This document shows positions 8,015 to 16,334 of a stretch of DNA of 64,000 nt, piece by piece. The position numbers were made by a program, and so were the translations under genes. Below the pieces are notes generated by a model. That model was not told the DNA's origin, did not search any database, and was given only the letters and a program-made list of their open reading frames with translations. The DNA is from Kribbella sp. VKM Ac-2569. GTDB taxonomy: Bacteria > Actinomycetota > Actinomycetes > Propionibacteriales > Kribbellaceae. The stretch is from positions 1,178,001 to 1,242,000 of the forward strand of contig NZ_SGXJ01000002.1 in NCBI RefSeq assembly GCF_004216905.1. The letters run 5' to 3'. Position 1 is the first letter of the stretch; every line of letters starts with the position of its first letter.

Positions 8015-8039
8015 TAGGTCAACGGACTATCATGAGGAC

Positions 8040-8465
8040 ATGGTGACGACGACGGCTGCCCGGGACACCGATCTCGCGAGCGCGCTGGTGCAGACGATGC
8101 ACCGACTGCAGGACCTGCACGGCGAGACCAGCCGCCCGCTCGGCCTGACCCCGCAGCAGGCGCATCTCCTGTGCGTGCTGCTCGCCGGCCCCCTCGGCAT
8201 GACCGAACTCAGCCGCATCCTGAACATCGAACGCTCCAGCCTGACCAGCATGGTCGACCGCCTGGAACGCCGTACCTTGGTCGCTCGCACCCCCAACCCG
8301 ACCGACCGCCGGGCCAGCCAGATCGAGCTGACCCCCGACGGCCTGGCCCTGGCTCACGAGGCCCACAACGCGGTGGTCGACCGCATCAACGCGATGACTG
8401 CTGACCTCCCGCGCGCTACTCGCGCGACCATCACCACAGCGCTGCAGTCGATCCTGACCCGATGA
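8040..8465 (+). CDS. MarR-family transcriptional regulator
   Basis: A 141-aa winged-helix regulator. It has a dimerisation helix at the N-terminus, the recognition region MTELSRILNIERSSLTSMVDRLERR, and the wing VARTPNPTDRRASQIELTPDG with the conserved DRR. The ATG at 8040 lies very close to a GAGG; an in-frame GTG at 8043 is equally possible. It is divergent from the LLM oxidoreductase with a shared dyad. Its stop overlaps the downstream hydrolase start (ATGA), so both are co-expressed. Confidence 0.9.
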   Translation: MVTTTAARDTDLASALVQTMHRLQDLHGETSRPLGLTPQQAHLLCVLLAGPLGMTELSRILNIERSSLTSMVDRLERRTLVARTPNPTDRRASQIELTPDGLALAHEAHNAVVDRINAMTADLPRATRATITTALQSILTR

Positions 8466-9148
8466 GCTATCAGTACGTCGCTGTGGCCGGCGCCCGCATC
8501 GCCTACCGGGCAAACGGTTCCGGGCCGGCGCTCGTATTGATGAAGAACAACCGCCGCCCGCTGGACTACCCGGTCGCGGACGTGCTCGCCCAGCGATTCC
8601 GGGTCCTGCAGATCCATCCGGTCGGGTTCGGCGCCAGCGACCGGCCGGAGGAATACGATTTCGGCAGCATCGGCCGGCAGGTTCTCGCCGTACTCGATCA
8701 CGAAGGCATCGATCGGTTCGCCATCTGGGGATTCTCACAGCCGGCTTGTATGTCGGCCCTCGTCGCCCGGTCGACGGATCGGGCCGCTGCGCTGGTGATG
8801 GGCGGCGTAGCGCCGATCGGGTTCCCCAACGATGCCACGATGCGCCGGATGGCGCGGGAGCCGCGGCTGCCCAAGGCTGCGTTGGAGTTCTGGCGGAGCT
8901 ATCGCTCGTACGACTGGCACCACGAACTCAGGTGCTATGCGGGGACCAAGGTGACGTACATGGGTACCGCTGACCCGGCGATCCGCCGGCTGCGGAAACT
9001 GAAGCCGGTGCTGGAAGGTATCGGCTTCAGCTATCTGGAGTTCGACGGGTTGAGCCATACCGCGTGCGGGCTGGGCGACGAGTCGGCCGACGGTCGGCGC
9101 GTCGCGCAGACGGTGGCGGATCGGCTACTTGGTCGCGAGACTCGCTAG
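8462..9148 (+). CDS. Alpha/beta hydrolase
   Basis: A 228-aa alpha/beta-hydrolase fold protein. It shows VAGARIAYRANGSGPALVLM, the HPVGFGASDRP segment after strand 4, and the nucleophile elbow IWGFSQPACM with Ser in G-F-S-Q-P. The usual second Gly of GxSxG is Pro here, which is tolerated in some families. The C-terminal GLSHTAC supplies a candidate catalytic His. It is coupled to the MarR gene by a 4-nt overlap and overlaps the convergent YciI-like gene by 4 nt. The substrate is unknown. Confidence 0.82.
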   Translation: MSYQYVAVAGARIAYRANGSGPALVLMKNNRRPLDYPVADVLAQRFRVLQIHPVGFGASDRPEEYDFGSIGRQVLAVLDHEGIDRFAIWGFSQPACMSALVARSTDRAAALVMGGVAPIGFPNDATMRRMAREPRLPKAALEFWRSYRSYDWHHELRCYAGTKVTYMGTADPAIRRLRKLKPVLEGIGFSYLEFDGLSHTACGLGDESADGRRVAQTVADRLLGRETR

Positions 9149-9663
9149 CGCCGGCCGCCGAACTCCCACGGGTGTACTTCGGCGTTGTCGGCTTGGATGA
9201 GGTTCGTGGCTGCCTCTGGGGTCGGTGCCTCCAGCAAGGCGGCTCGTCCTACGTGACTGTTGTTGGTCATGAGGTCGCCGTACATGATCAAGTGGTCCGA
9301 TGTGAGAGGGCGCGCGGCGTCCTTGGTGAGGACGAGGTAGCGGTTGTAGCCCTCGACGGCGGCCGCGAAGTCCCACATCGTGCGGCCCGGGTTGTGGTTG
9401 TGAAAACGCTGGATTTCCACGGTCTCGAAGGCGCCGGCGCGGTAGTACGGCTCGTCGTACGCGAACTTGCTCGCCGCATCGTCGTCCGGCAGTACGACGA
9501 TGTGCAGGCTGCCCGTGGTTCGTTCGCCGTCCTCGGTCAACGTCGGGCCGCGGGCGATCAGGCCATCGGCGTACCCGTCCATGAACGCCCAGTGTTCCTC
9601 GTTCAGGGCAACCTTGATCTCGAACCCATCCGGCTTGTCCCGCCCGAAAACGAAGTACTCCAT
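9145..9663 (-). CDS. YciI-like small-domain protein
   Basis: A 172-aa protein whose N-terminal half resembles YciI-type domains. It has EEHWAFMDGYADGLIARGPTL, TGSLHIVVLPDDDAASKFA, then YDEPYYRAGAFETVEIQRF. The C-terminal half (TMWDFAAAVEGYNRYLVLT onwards) is not recognised. The ATG at 9663 is the only sensible start. It lies downstream of the Shedu-like gene on the same strand but is separated from it by a hairpin at 9704-9740. Function unknown. Confidence 0.72.
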   Translation of the reverse strand: MEYFVFGRDKPDGFEIKVALNEEHWAFMDGYADGLIARGPTLTEDGERTTGSLHIVVLPDDDAASKFAYDEPYYRAGAFETVEIQRFHNHNPGRTMWDFAAAVEGYNRYLVLTKDAARPLTSDHLIMYGDLMTNNSHVGRAALLEAPTPEAATNLIQADNAEVHPWEFGGRR

Positions 9664-9703
9664 GCTCCGACCCTACGGCTCCTCCGGCCCGTGAGAGCAC
9701 AGA

Positions 9704-9740
9704 CGGTAGTGCGTACGACGGGTCGCCGTACGCACTACCG
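9704..9740. terminator. 14-bp perfect hairpin after the Shedu-like gene
   Basis: CGGTAGTGCGTACG and its exact complement flank a 9-nt loop, 12 nt past the stop of the minus-strand gene at 9752. There is no U-tract, as is common in actinobacterial terminators. Confidence 0.6.
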
Positions 9741-9751
9741 CGTGGTGCGGG

Positions 9752-10843
9752 TCAGGCTGTGGCGGCCAAGTGGATGCGCAGGATCGTGTCGTAGTCGACG
9801 ACCTCGACGCCGGCCGCGGGGGCAACGGTTTCCTGGGAGGGGACGATCACCAGCTCGCGCAGGTCGTTGACGTCGACGTCGTACTTCGACTTCACCTGGG
9901 AACGGTTCTCCGGGTTGGCGAGGTACTCCGCGTACTGCGCAAGCTCGGTCGCGCTGTCCTGCACCGGCGTACGGAAAACGCGGCGGCGCTTCTTTCCGTT
10001 GACCGTGTCGACGACCGGGAGCTCTAGCCGGCCGACGACGTGGCTGCCGTCCGCGCGCTCGAGGATGAAGTCCGGGTGCAGGTCGCCGAGCGCCGGCTGC
10101 CGGACCAGCTTGGTCGCGTCGAACGCCGACAGCAGGATGCTCTCGTGCTTGTCCAGGAACTCGTCGACGGTCGAATCCTGCAGACCGTGCGCGAGGTACG
10201 TGCTCTCGAACGCGTCCGCCTTCAGCACGGCCGGGTCGATCGGCAGACTGACCGTGCCGATCGGGTCGAGGTGCGGGCTGGCGTTGGAATAGTTCCGCAG
10301 GAAATCGAGGTACTTGTCGGCCGGCTCCGAGCGGTGGATCGCGAGTGCGAAGAACACCCAGTGCGCGCGCAGCGACTCGCCTGCCGTGTGCACGAGCAGG
10401 GCGCGGTCGAAGGTCGAGTAGTTGCCGGGCGCGAACCGCAGCAGCTCGTCCGCCGGACCGACCACCTCGTCCGCAGAGATGTTCCCGGTGCCCGGAAAAC
10501 GTTTTTCGAGGGCGCTCTTACCGACCTCGGTCGTGATGGTCGCGTCCTTGAACCAGTTCTGTCCTTGGAGGTTCGCAACCACGGTGCGGCCGTCGCCGAG
10601 CCCGAAGTACTCCTCGACGCTGGCAGCCTTCTGCCGCCGGACTTCGAGCGTCCGGTACTCGCGGCTCAGCCCGACGAGCTCGAGGATGTTCCAGTCCGGC
10701 GTCTCGGTCAGCACCATCATCCGCGGGAACAGCATCGGCCCGGGCAGCTCGGTCCGGTGACTCACCGGCAGGTGCCCGGCGGCCTCCTTCAGGTGCTCCC
10801 CCCAGAACTGGCTGTTCACCTTCACGAACTCGGTGGGTTTCAT
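9752..10843 (-). CDS. Shedu-like (DUF4263/SduA C-terminal) protein
   Basis: A 363-aa protein with an unrecognised N-terminal half and a C-terminal region resembling the Shedu nuclease domain. TVDEFLDKHESILLSAF (residues 225-241) looks like the helix before the core. HPDFILERADG (256-266) contains the candidate catalytic Asp258, and ELAQYAEYL (300-308) matches the Gln-Tyr helix. The E-x-K strand reads RLELP, giving Glu274 but Pro276 in place of Lys, so nuclease activity is doubtful. SduA is an anti-phage effector in known systems. The ATG has a GGAG site. It lies 80 bp downstream of the HD-PQQ gene on the same strand. Confidence 0.65.
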   Translation of the reverse strand: MKPTEFVKVNSQFWGEHLKEAAGHLPVSHRTELPGPMLFPRMMVLTETPDWNILELVGLSREYRTLEVRRQKAASVEEYFGLGDGRTVVANLQGQNWFKDATITTEVGKSALEKRFPGTGNISADEVVGPADELLRFAPGNYSTFDRALLVHTAGESLRAHWVFFALAIHRSEPADKYLDFLRNYSNASPHLDPIGTVSLPIDPAVLKADAFESTYLAHGLQDSTVDEFLDKHESILLSAFDATKLVRQPALGDLHPDFILERADGSHVVGRLELPVVDTVNGKKRRRVFRTPVQDSATELAQYAEYLANPENRSQVKSKYDVDVNDLRELVIVPSQETVAPAAGVEVVDYDTILRIHLAATA

Positions 10844-10923
10844 CGTTCTCCTCGCTCAGACACTCGGACTCAATCTTCAACTCCCGCCCGAGCAGACCCT
10901 ATTCCCGGCTGCCCCGTTCCCCG

Positions 10924-13098
10924 CTATCTCAGGGCGATCAGGCTGTCTTTGTTGCTGACAAGGATCAGCTCGCCGGCGGCGACGACACCAGCTCGGCAGG
11001 TGACCTCCGGATCCAGTGCGACGTACTCGACGGGTGCGCCCGCGACGACCTTCGCGATCCGGCAAGCGTTTTCGTTGCCCATCAGGAACACCCTGCCACC
11101 CGGCGTCACGGCGTACCGGGTGCCCCACGGAATGCTCGGCTGCACGGTCGAGACGACCTGCCCGTTCGCCACGTCGACGAACCGTACGACGGTCTGCGAC
11201 GTGCGCTCGGCAGCACCCGGGCAGCTGAGCAGTACGACGCGGTTGCCGGCCGGCTCCATCCGGACCGGGCAGGTCCAGTCCTCCGGAATCTCGGACTGCC
11301 AGCGCACTTCCCCGGAGTGCGGATCGACAGCGGTCAGCTGCCTCGGATGATCGACACCGCCCTCGATGCCGACGACCAGGCCGCCGACCGTCGTCAGGTC
11401 GCTGAGCGAGCCGTCGCGCATCCAGCGTTTTCCGCCGTCCTTCAGGTCCAGGCCGACTAGCTGGTCGGGGAGGTTGCCACAGCTGTGCCCCAGGTTGACG
11501 ACGACCATGTCGGCAGTGGCCTCGGCGCTGATGCTGGTGCAGCGGCCGGGTTCGTACGTCCAGCGGTTGGAGCCGTCGAGGTTCGTGCCGTACAGCTTGT
11601 CGGAACCTTTGCTGACCGATTTTCCGGTGATGAGCGGGTCGTTGTCGTCGATGTCGTAGTCGCGGGTGCGGTCGCGCCAGCCCGCCGTACGTTTTCCGGT
11701 GTCGGCGTCGAGGACGAGGTACCCGAAGTCGTCGTACCGGACGAGCAGTTTCCGACCGCCGTCCAGGACGGACAGGTTCGCCTCGTCGTTCGTGTTCGCG
11801 CGGATGTAGCGCCAGCGGGTCTTGCCTGTCGCAGGGTCGAGCATCTCGACGGTGCCGCGTCCGCGCGCGACCGCGATGCCGTGCGCGGTCGCGACGGTCT
11901 CGCTGAAGTCGAGCCGGCCGGTGTTGGTCCACATCCGGTCGCTGCCGTACACGACAGATGCTGCGTCGACGTTCGCCGGAGGATGGTCGCCTTCGAGGTG
12001 CTCGTTCGCGCTCAACATGTAGGCGCGCTGGAGCGGGTCGATGACGTAGAGAGTCACGAGGACCACTGCCACGACGGCGCCGAGAGTGGCGAGCATCTGG
12101 CCGCGATTCCTGGTGACGCCCGGCGCGAATCTGGTCGCGGCGAAGGCCGCCGCGCTGGCCAGGATCAGCAGGACGGACACGATCACCAGGAGTGGAACAC
12201 GTTGTCCGACCCCTGAGGCTCCGGTGGTCGGCGGGACGGTGAGCAGGACGATCACCAGGCAGACGAGCCCGATCGCTGCGGGTACGGCGGTGAGGATGCG
12301 GGCCTTGCGGTCGGCACGCCGTACCGCCCACCAGAGGCCGGCGACCGCTGCCGCCGCGAGCAACGCCATGACGATCGCTTGCCACTTCGGATCGCTCTTG
12401 AACGCGGGGATCTGCCACGGCTGCCCGATCGCCGCAGCGCCCGCCACGAAGGCCAGGAATGCGGTCAGCACAGCGAGCACCGACAGCCCGGTCCGCTGCC
12501 AGCCACGCCATACGGGCGGAGTCAGCTGGTCCAGCAGCTCCAGCTCGGCGGTGAGATTGGCCTGGGCCGCTTCGTCGTACCGCTCGTGAGCGAGCTGCGT
12601 CCGGTAGATCCGCTCGGACCCGAGCATGGTCTGGAGCTGCTCCCGCCGCGCCTTCGCGTCGAAGCGGGTGTCGTGGCGTACTTCGGACGCGTACGTCGAG
12701 TACTGCGAATCCGCGAGTACGGCGTCGACCGCATCAAGCAGCACGTCCGCATTGGCACCGTGGCCTTGGGCGGGCTCGCCTCCGGTGAGCCGGACCAGGC
12801 GGGCAACCTCAGCAGTCCGCACCGCGGTCACGCCGTACGTCGGCAGCAACTCCTCCGCCAACTGCGCCGACGCCTCAGCATCCTCCCGCGCCGTGTTCCC
12901 CTTGGCATGCTCCGCCCGATGGAACCAGGCAGCCAACCGCACCGCGACCGGGTCCGTGCACAACTGCTCCAACGATTCGAGTGCAGTCAGCACATCGACG
13001 AGATACCGATCCCGATAGGCAACCCGCCGCTTCTCCGCATACCGCCCCGCCAACTCATCCGCGAGCGCCCCCGCACCAGGAACCACGTCATCCCACAT
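10924..13098 (-). CDS. Degenerate HD-type domain fused to multi-TM segment and PQQ-like beta-propeller
   Basis: A 724-aa protein. Residues 1-190 resemble predicted metal-dependent HD phosphohydrolases (COG4339 type): DPVAVRLAAWFHRAEH, a LAEELLPTYGV stretch, and LLDAVDAVLADSQYSTYA. Metal ligands look lost, since the WFHD-type motif reads WFHRA and the first His-rich helix reads AYRDRYLVDVL. Five hydrophobic helices follow (about 200-355). The C-terminal half has PQQ/WD-type blades such as MLDPATGKTRWRY and VDPHSGEVRWQSE with several Cys. ATG 13098 is preferred; GTG 13116 is possible. It follows the ion-channel gene by 36 nt, so they are probably co-transcribed. A sensor role is inferred. Confidence 0.75.
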   Translation of the reverse strand: MWDDVVPGAGALADELAGRYAEKRRVAYRDRYLVDVLTALESLEQLCTDPVAVRLAAWFHRAEHAKGNTAREDAEASAQLAEELLPTYGVTAVRTAEVARLVRLTGGEPAQGHGANADVLLDAVDAVLADSQYSTYASEVRHDTRFDAKARREQLQTMLGSERIYRTQLAHERYDEAAQANLTAELELLDQLTPPVWRGWQRTGLSVLAVLTAFLAFVAGAAAIGQPWQIPAFKSDPKWQAIVMALLAAAAVAGLWWAVRRADRKARILTAVPAAIGLVCLVIVLLTVPPTTGASGVGQRVPLLVIVSVLLILASAAAFAATRFAPGVTRNRGQMLATLGAVVAVVLVTLYVIDPLQRAYMLSANEHLEGDHPPANVDAASVVYGSDRMWTNTGRLDFSETVATAHGIAVARGRGTVEMLDPATGKTRWRYIRANTNDEANLSVLDGGRKLLVRYDDFGYLVLDADTGKRTAGWRDRTRDYDIDDNDPLITGKSVSKGSDKLYGTNLDGSNRWTYEPGRCTSISAEATADMVVVNLGHSCGNLPDQLVGLDLKDGGKRWMRDGSLSDLTTVGGLVVGIEGGVDHPRQLTAVDPHSGEVRWQSEIPEDWTCPVRMEPAGNRVVLLSCPGAAERTSQTVVRFVDVANGQVVSTVQPSIPWGTRYAVTPGGRVFLMGNENACRIAKVVAGAPVEYVALDPEVTCRAGVVAAGELILVSNKDSLIALR

Positions 13099-13134
13099 GC
13101 CCCGTAATCCAGCCACCCGCCGATACTGGCAGAT

Positions 13135-13902
13135 TCAGGCGGCCGGGCCGATCCGTGTACTCGGTTCGGGCTGCGCCAGTTCACTCGGCGTACGGCGCAA
13201 CTCGACGCGCAACGCCCGAACCTCCTCGACGAGCGCGGAGACCTGCACCCTCAGATCCGCCTCCTCACGTTCCTGCCGCGAGACGTGCTCGACGAACCAA
13301 GAAGCCAGCGCAGCAGTCACCACACCAAGCAGCGCGATCCCACCGAGCATCAGCCCAACACCAGCAACGCGGCCCGCCCCCGTAATCGGATACCGATCCC
13401 CATACCCCACCGTGGTGATGGTCGTCACAGCCCACCACGCGGCATGCCCGAAGTTCCTGATACTCGCCGACGGCTCGGAACGCTCCGCATCCAGCACCGC
13501 AACCGCCGCAGTGAACCCCAAGAGGCCAACTCCACCAACCACATAAACCATCGCGCGACCCCGCAACGAGGTCGCCGCCCGTCGATTCAGCCGACCCAAC
13601 GCAGTCACAACCCGCAACGCCCGCAACGGCCGAAGCAGCGGCAACGCCAGCACCACCAGATCAACCACATGCTCCCGAAGAAACCGCCTCCGCCGCCGAG
13701 CAAGCCCCAACCGAAGTAGAAAGTCGCCCGCAAACACCACCCAGATCACAACCGTCGCGACCGAACAGACCTGCCGCAGCCCGCCCGCCATCCCAGGCTC
13801 AAGAACCGGCCAAGAGTAGGCCCCCAAGAACAGGACGGCGACCCCAGTCAACGGCCACTCAACAACCCTCTGATACCCCTCAGCGAACGCGTCCCTCCCC
13901 AT
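13135..13902 (-). CDS. Voltage-gated-type potassium channel (6-TM)
   Basis: A 255-aa membrane protein with the Kv-like layout. Its S1-S4-type helices include an Arg-rich stretch (LLRPLRALRVVTALGRL), then a pore helix and the canonical filter TTITTVGYGDRYPI. It ends in an S6 helix and a C-terminal coiled coil (about 205-240, EREEADLRVQVSALVEEVRAL) suited to tetramerisation. The ribosome site GGGGGAG precedes the ATG. First gene of a minus-strand run with the HD-PQQ and Shedu-like genes. Confidence 0.88.
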   Translation of the reverse strand: MGRDAFAEGYQRVVEWPLTGVAVLFLGAYSWPVLEPGMAGGLRQVCSVATVVIWVVFAGDFLLRLGLARRRRRFLREHVVDLVVLALPLLRPLRALRVVTALGRLNRRAATSLRGRAMVYVVGGVGLLGFTAAVAVLDAERSEPSASIRNFGHAAWWAVTTITTVGYGDRYPITGAGRVAGVGLMLGGIALLGVVTAALASWFVEHVSRQEREEADLRVQVSALVEEVRALRVELRRTPSELAQPEPSTRIGPAA

Positions 13903-14091
13903 AACTCCCCCTCACAGACAAACCCGCTCCCCAACCACAGTGTGTTACGAAACCCGCACCCCACCTACACCCCGACCCCAAGCTTCCCGCCCAGGCCAGC
14001 CACCGGAGCCGAGCGAAGCGAAGGCGCAAGGGGGTGCGGGTGGCGAAGCCCCCGCTAGCGGCAAGCGGAGCGCAGCCGCACAACACGACGA

Positions 14092-14134
14092 AGGCGAGGC
14101 GGTCAGCGCAAGAATTGCGCGACACACCTCGCCT
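14092..14134. repeat. Nested hairpin beside the left tRNA-like copy
   Basis: AGGCGAGG (14092-14099) pairs with CCTCGCCT (14127-14134). Inside lies a second perfect stem, GCGCAA/TTGCGC, closed by GAA. It ends 9 nt before the duplicated tRNA-Tyr segment. It could be a terminator, or a structure near the recombination site. Confidence 0.6.
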
Positions 14135-14143
14135 ATCGCGTCC

Positions 14144-14195
14144 GTGGCGGGTGCAGGGTTCGAACCTGCGTAGGCATAAGCCGACAGATTTACAG
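14144..14195. repeat. Partial copy of tRNA-Tyr 3' half (attachment-site repeat)
   Basis: Fifty-two bases match 16334-16385 (3' half of the intact tRNA-Tyr) at 49 positions, in the same orientation. Similarity stops sharply at 14196, within the anticodon arm. This is the pattern left when an element integrates at a tRNA 3' end. The copy lacks the 5' half and is not a tRNA gene. Confidence 0.88.
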
Positions 14196-14328
14196 AGGGC
14201 GACGCGAAACGCTCTGACCAGCGCGGGAGCACACTTCGGACTCAATCTCCGCACCAATTCCACCCAACACGACTGTCTTACAGGCCCCCAAGTGGAGAGC
14301 AGCGTCGATTTCGGCACGCGCGACCACT

Positions 14329-15270
14329 TTATGACCACTGACTGAGAGCGGTGCGAAGGAAAGCGTCGCGCCTTTCGGTGACGGCAGCGGCGCCCAGGAG
14401 GCTACCGTCGTCGGCGAATCCCGCCCAACCGTCCATCACTGTCGGCGTGTTCAGCGCCGCCACGGCATCCCAGTAGGGCACGCCGACTGCCTCCCGGCCC
14501 GCCTGCCGCTCCCAGCCCTCCAACACATGGGACGGCGCGTCCTGGCCGTACTGAAGGGTCATCTGCATCCGCAGGCTGCCGAGATCGACGCCCGGATTAC
14601 CAGCCCCGGCTGTATTCCAGTCGATCAGCGCAACGCAACGGTCACCCTCCCACAGCATGTTGCCGCCCCAGGCGTCACCATGCACGAACACCGACGCGAC
14701 TGCCGGCATCCCGTGCGACCTGACCCGCTCGTCGGCCTGCTGCAGCAAAGGTGTGGTCGGCATCAGGCCCCGCCAGCGTTCATCGGCGCGGTCGTCGACG
14801 GCGCACGGCCGGGGCCGGTATGGCAGGTGGGCCTGCGGAACCAGCCTGAAGGCGTGGACCCTGGCAAGGGCCGCTCCCGCTTCGCGGAGCCGGGCGACCG
14901 AAACCGTCGGCGAGAGACCGGCGCTGCCGGGCAGGAAGGTCTCCAGGGTGGCGACGGTTCCGCTCGCCTTCCCGTCGAGATCCGCAGCGATCAGCCGCGG
15001 CGCGGCCAGGCCATGAGTCTCGGCCAGCTGAAGCGCGCGTGCGTTCGTGATCACCCACGCGGCGGCGATCCATCCCCGGACAGGGACCTTCAAGATCACG
15101 TCCCTGGTCCGGGCCTCCGGTCCTTCGATTCCCAGGCGGAACGTGCCCGAAGGGCGGTGCTCGCCGCGGGTCAGGCCCTCGGACGAAACGACGCTCGTCC
15201 CGCCAACCGCGTCGGCCGCCCAGCGCAGAACCTGGTCATTCGGCATCTTGCCTGTGTGTGCTCTTGCCAT
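14329..15270 (-). CDS. Aminoglycoside phosphotransferase-fold (APH) protein
   Basis: A 313-aa kinase-fold protein. The catalytic loop is SVFVHGDAWGGNMLWEGD, followed by VALIDWNTAGAGNPGVDLG, the APH equivalents of HxDxxxxN and DxD. The N-terminal ATP lobe (LGIEGPEARTRDVILKVPV) is present. Many such genes are not antibiotic resistance genes, and no substrate can be assigned. It is carried inside the tRNA-Tyr integrative remnant and opposes the integrase fragment. Base composition appears similar to the flanks. Confidence 0.82.
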   Translation of the reverse strand: MARAHTGKMPNDQVLRWAADAVGGTSVVSSEGLTRGEHRPSGTFRLGIEGPEARTRDVILKVPVRGWIAAAWVITNARALQLAETHGLAAPRLIAADLDGKASGTVATLETFLPGSAGLSPTVSVARLREAGAALARVHAFRLVPQAHLPYRPRPCAVDDRADERWRGLMPTTPLLQQADERVRSHGMPAVASVFVHGDAWGGNMLWEGDRCVALIDWNTAGAGNPGVDLGSLRMQMTLQYGQDAPSHVLEGWERQAGREAVGVPYWDAVAALNTPTVMDGWAGFADDGSLLGAAAVTERRDAFLRTALSQWS

Positions 15271-15412
15271 TTCATTACTTTATTACGCAGCAGTGGCTTT
15301 CCCAACACACAGTTAGAGGCAACGGCAACCGCGATTTGGATGCTCGCACCGGCATCACGGTCAACCAGAGTCACGCGCAGGCTCTCGCTGGCCGCCAAGG
15401 ACGCACAACGCC

Positions 15413-16207
15413 TTGGAATACGCCGTGGAACTGGAACTCTTCGAGGCGAATCCGATTGACAAAGTGCAGTACATGAAGCGAGAGAACACGGACGTTGTTG
15501 ACCGCCGTGTCGTCGCCAATTCTCAGCAGGCCTGCGCTTTTCTCAAGGCAGTCCGCGAGATCCATCCCGCCTTGGAGGCATTCTTCGGGTGCCTGTATTT
15601 CGCTGGGCTTAGGCCGTCCGAGGCAAAGCATCTACGCCTCACGGATTGCACGCTGCCAGAGAAAGGCTGGGGCGAACTGCTGCTGACCGGCTCAACCCAG
15701 CATGCCGGTGCGGAGTGGACCGACAGCGGCGAGGCGAGCGAGGATCGAAGTCTGAAGCATCGGCCCGACAAGGCGACGCGTCTTGTCCCGGCCTGCCCGG
15801 AACTGGTCGAGCTGCTGCGTCGGCACACGACCGAATTCCGCTGTGGCCCCGGCGGCCGACTGTTCGTCAGCCGCACTGGCCGGGCGGGCATTCCCCTACC
15901 TCCGCCGTACAGCAATCCGGTGTCCTCGAACACCTATGCCCGGGTCTGGGCAAAGGCCAGAGCGAAGGCTCTCGGAGAGACCCAAGCCGCGACGCCGCTC
16001 GCCCAGCGGCCGTACGACCTCCGACATGCGGCAGTGTCGCTGTGGCTGAACGCTGGCGTCCCCGCGACACAGGTAGCCGAGTGGGCAGGGCACAGCGTGA
16101 ACGTCCTGCTGAAGGTCTACGCGAAGTGCGTCGATGGACAAGACGAGATCGCCCGGCGGCGAGTCGAGGCGGCACTGAGGGACGCGCCGGACGAGCGGGC
16201 CGCCTAG
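15413..16207 (+). CDS. Tyrosine recombinase/phage integrase, N-terminally truncated
   Basis: The catalytic domain looks complete: GLRPSEAKHLRLTD carries the first Arg, PYDLRHAAVSLWL carries the His/Arg pair, and AGHSVNVLLKVYAKC carries the late His and nucleophilic Tyr. At 264 aa it lacks the N-terminal arm-binding domain and most of the core-binding domain. Homology begins at LEYAVELELFEANPIDKV with no recognisable coding upstream. TTG 15413 is only a nominal start, so the gene is probably inactive. It sits next to the tRNA-Tyr gene, as expected for an element integrated there. A strong hairpin with GTTTTA follows the stop. Confidence 0.83.
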   Translation: MEYAVELELFEANPIDKVQYMKRENTDVVDRRVVANSQQACAFLKAVREIHPALEAFFGCLYFAGLRPSEAKHLRLTDCTLPEKGWGELLLTGSTQHAGAEWTDSGEASEDRSLKHRPDKATRLVPACPELVELLRRHTTEFRCGPGGRLFVSRTGRAGIPLPPPYSNPVSSNTYARVWAKARAKALGETQAATPLAQRPYDLRHAAVSLWLNAGVPATQVAEWAGHSVNVLLKVYAKCVDGQDEIARRRVEAALRDAPDERAA

Positions 16208-16287
16208 CGTTCAAACTTCCTCACGTATTCCGCACGGACAGCCGTGGTGGCCCGGATTTGGCCGGACGTGGCCGGACAGACGAAGAC

Positions 16288-16327
16288 AGCCCCTGACCTG
16301 CGTTTCCGCAGGTCAGGGGCTGTTTTA
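16288..16327. terminator. 15-bp hairpin with T-run
   Basis: AGCCCCTGACCTGCG, a TTTC loop and the exact complement are followed by GTTTTA on the plus strand. It would end integrase transcripts, and it also lies directly downstream of the minus-strand tRNA-Tyr. Confidence 0.85.
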
Positions 16328-16334
16328 GCGCTTG

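Larger units (their letters stand above)
14144..16334. mobile_element. Decayed integrative element at tRNA-Tyr
   Basis: A 2.2-kb segment bounded by direct copies of the tRNA-Tyr 3' end (14144-14195 and 16334-16385). It contains a tyrosine-integrase C-terminal half beside the intact tRNA and a phosphotransferase-fold gene. Element size, missing integrase N-terminus and absence of excision, replication or transfer genes indicate a large internal deletion. Confidence 0.8.

Noticed and set aside
10877..12511. A 544-codon frame on the same strand as the PQQ gene
   Set aside because: It is out of frame with the domain-bearing gene, consists of Arg/Gly/Ala-rich sequence and has no recognisable domain.
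14144..14195. A second tRNA-Tyr gene
   Set aside because: Only the 3' half is present and similarity ends in the anticodon arm, so it cannot fold as a tRNA. Treated as an attachment repeat.
14329..15270. Antibiotic resistance gene on a mobile element
   Set aside because: The APH fold is clear but substrate range cannot be inferred. Many chromosomal APH-fold proteins are not resistance factors, so it is annotated only as kinase-fold.
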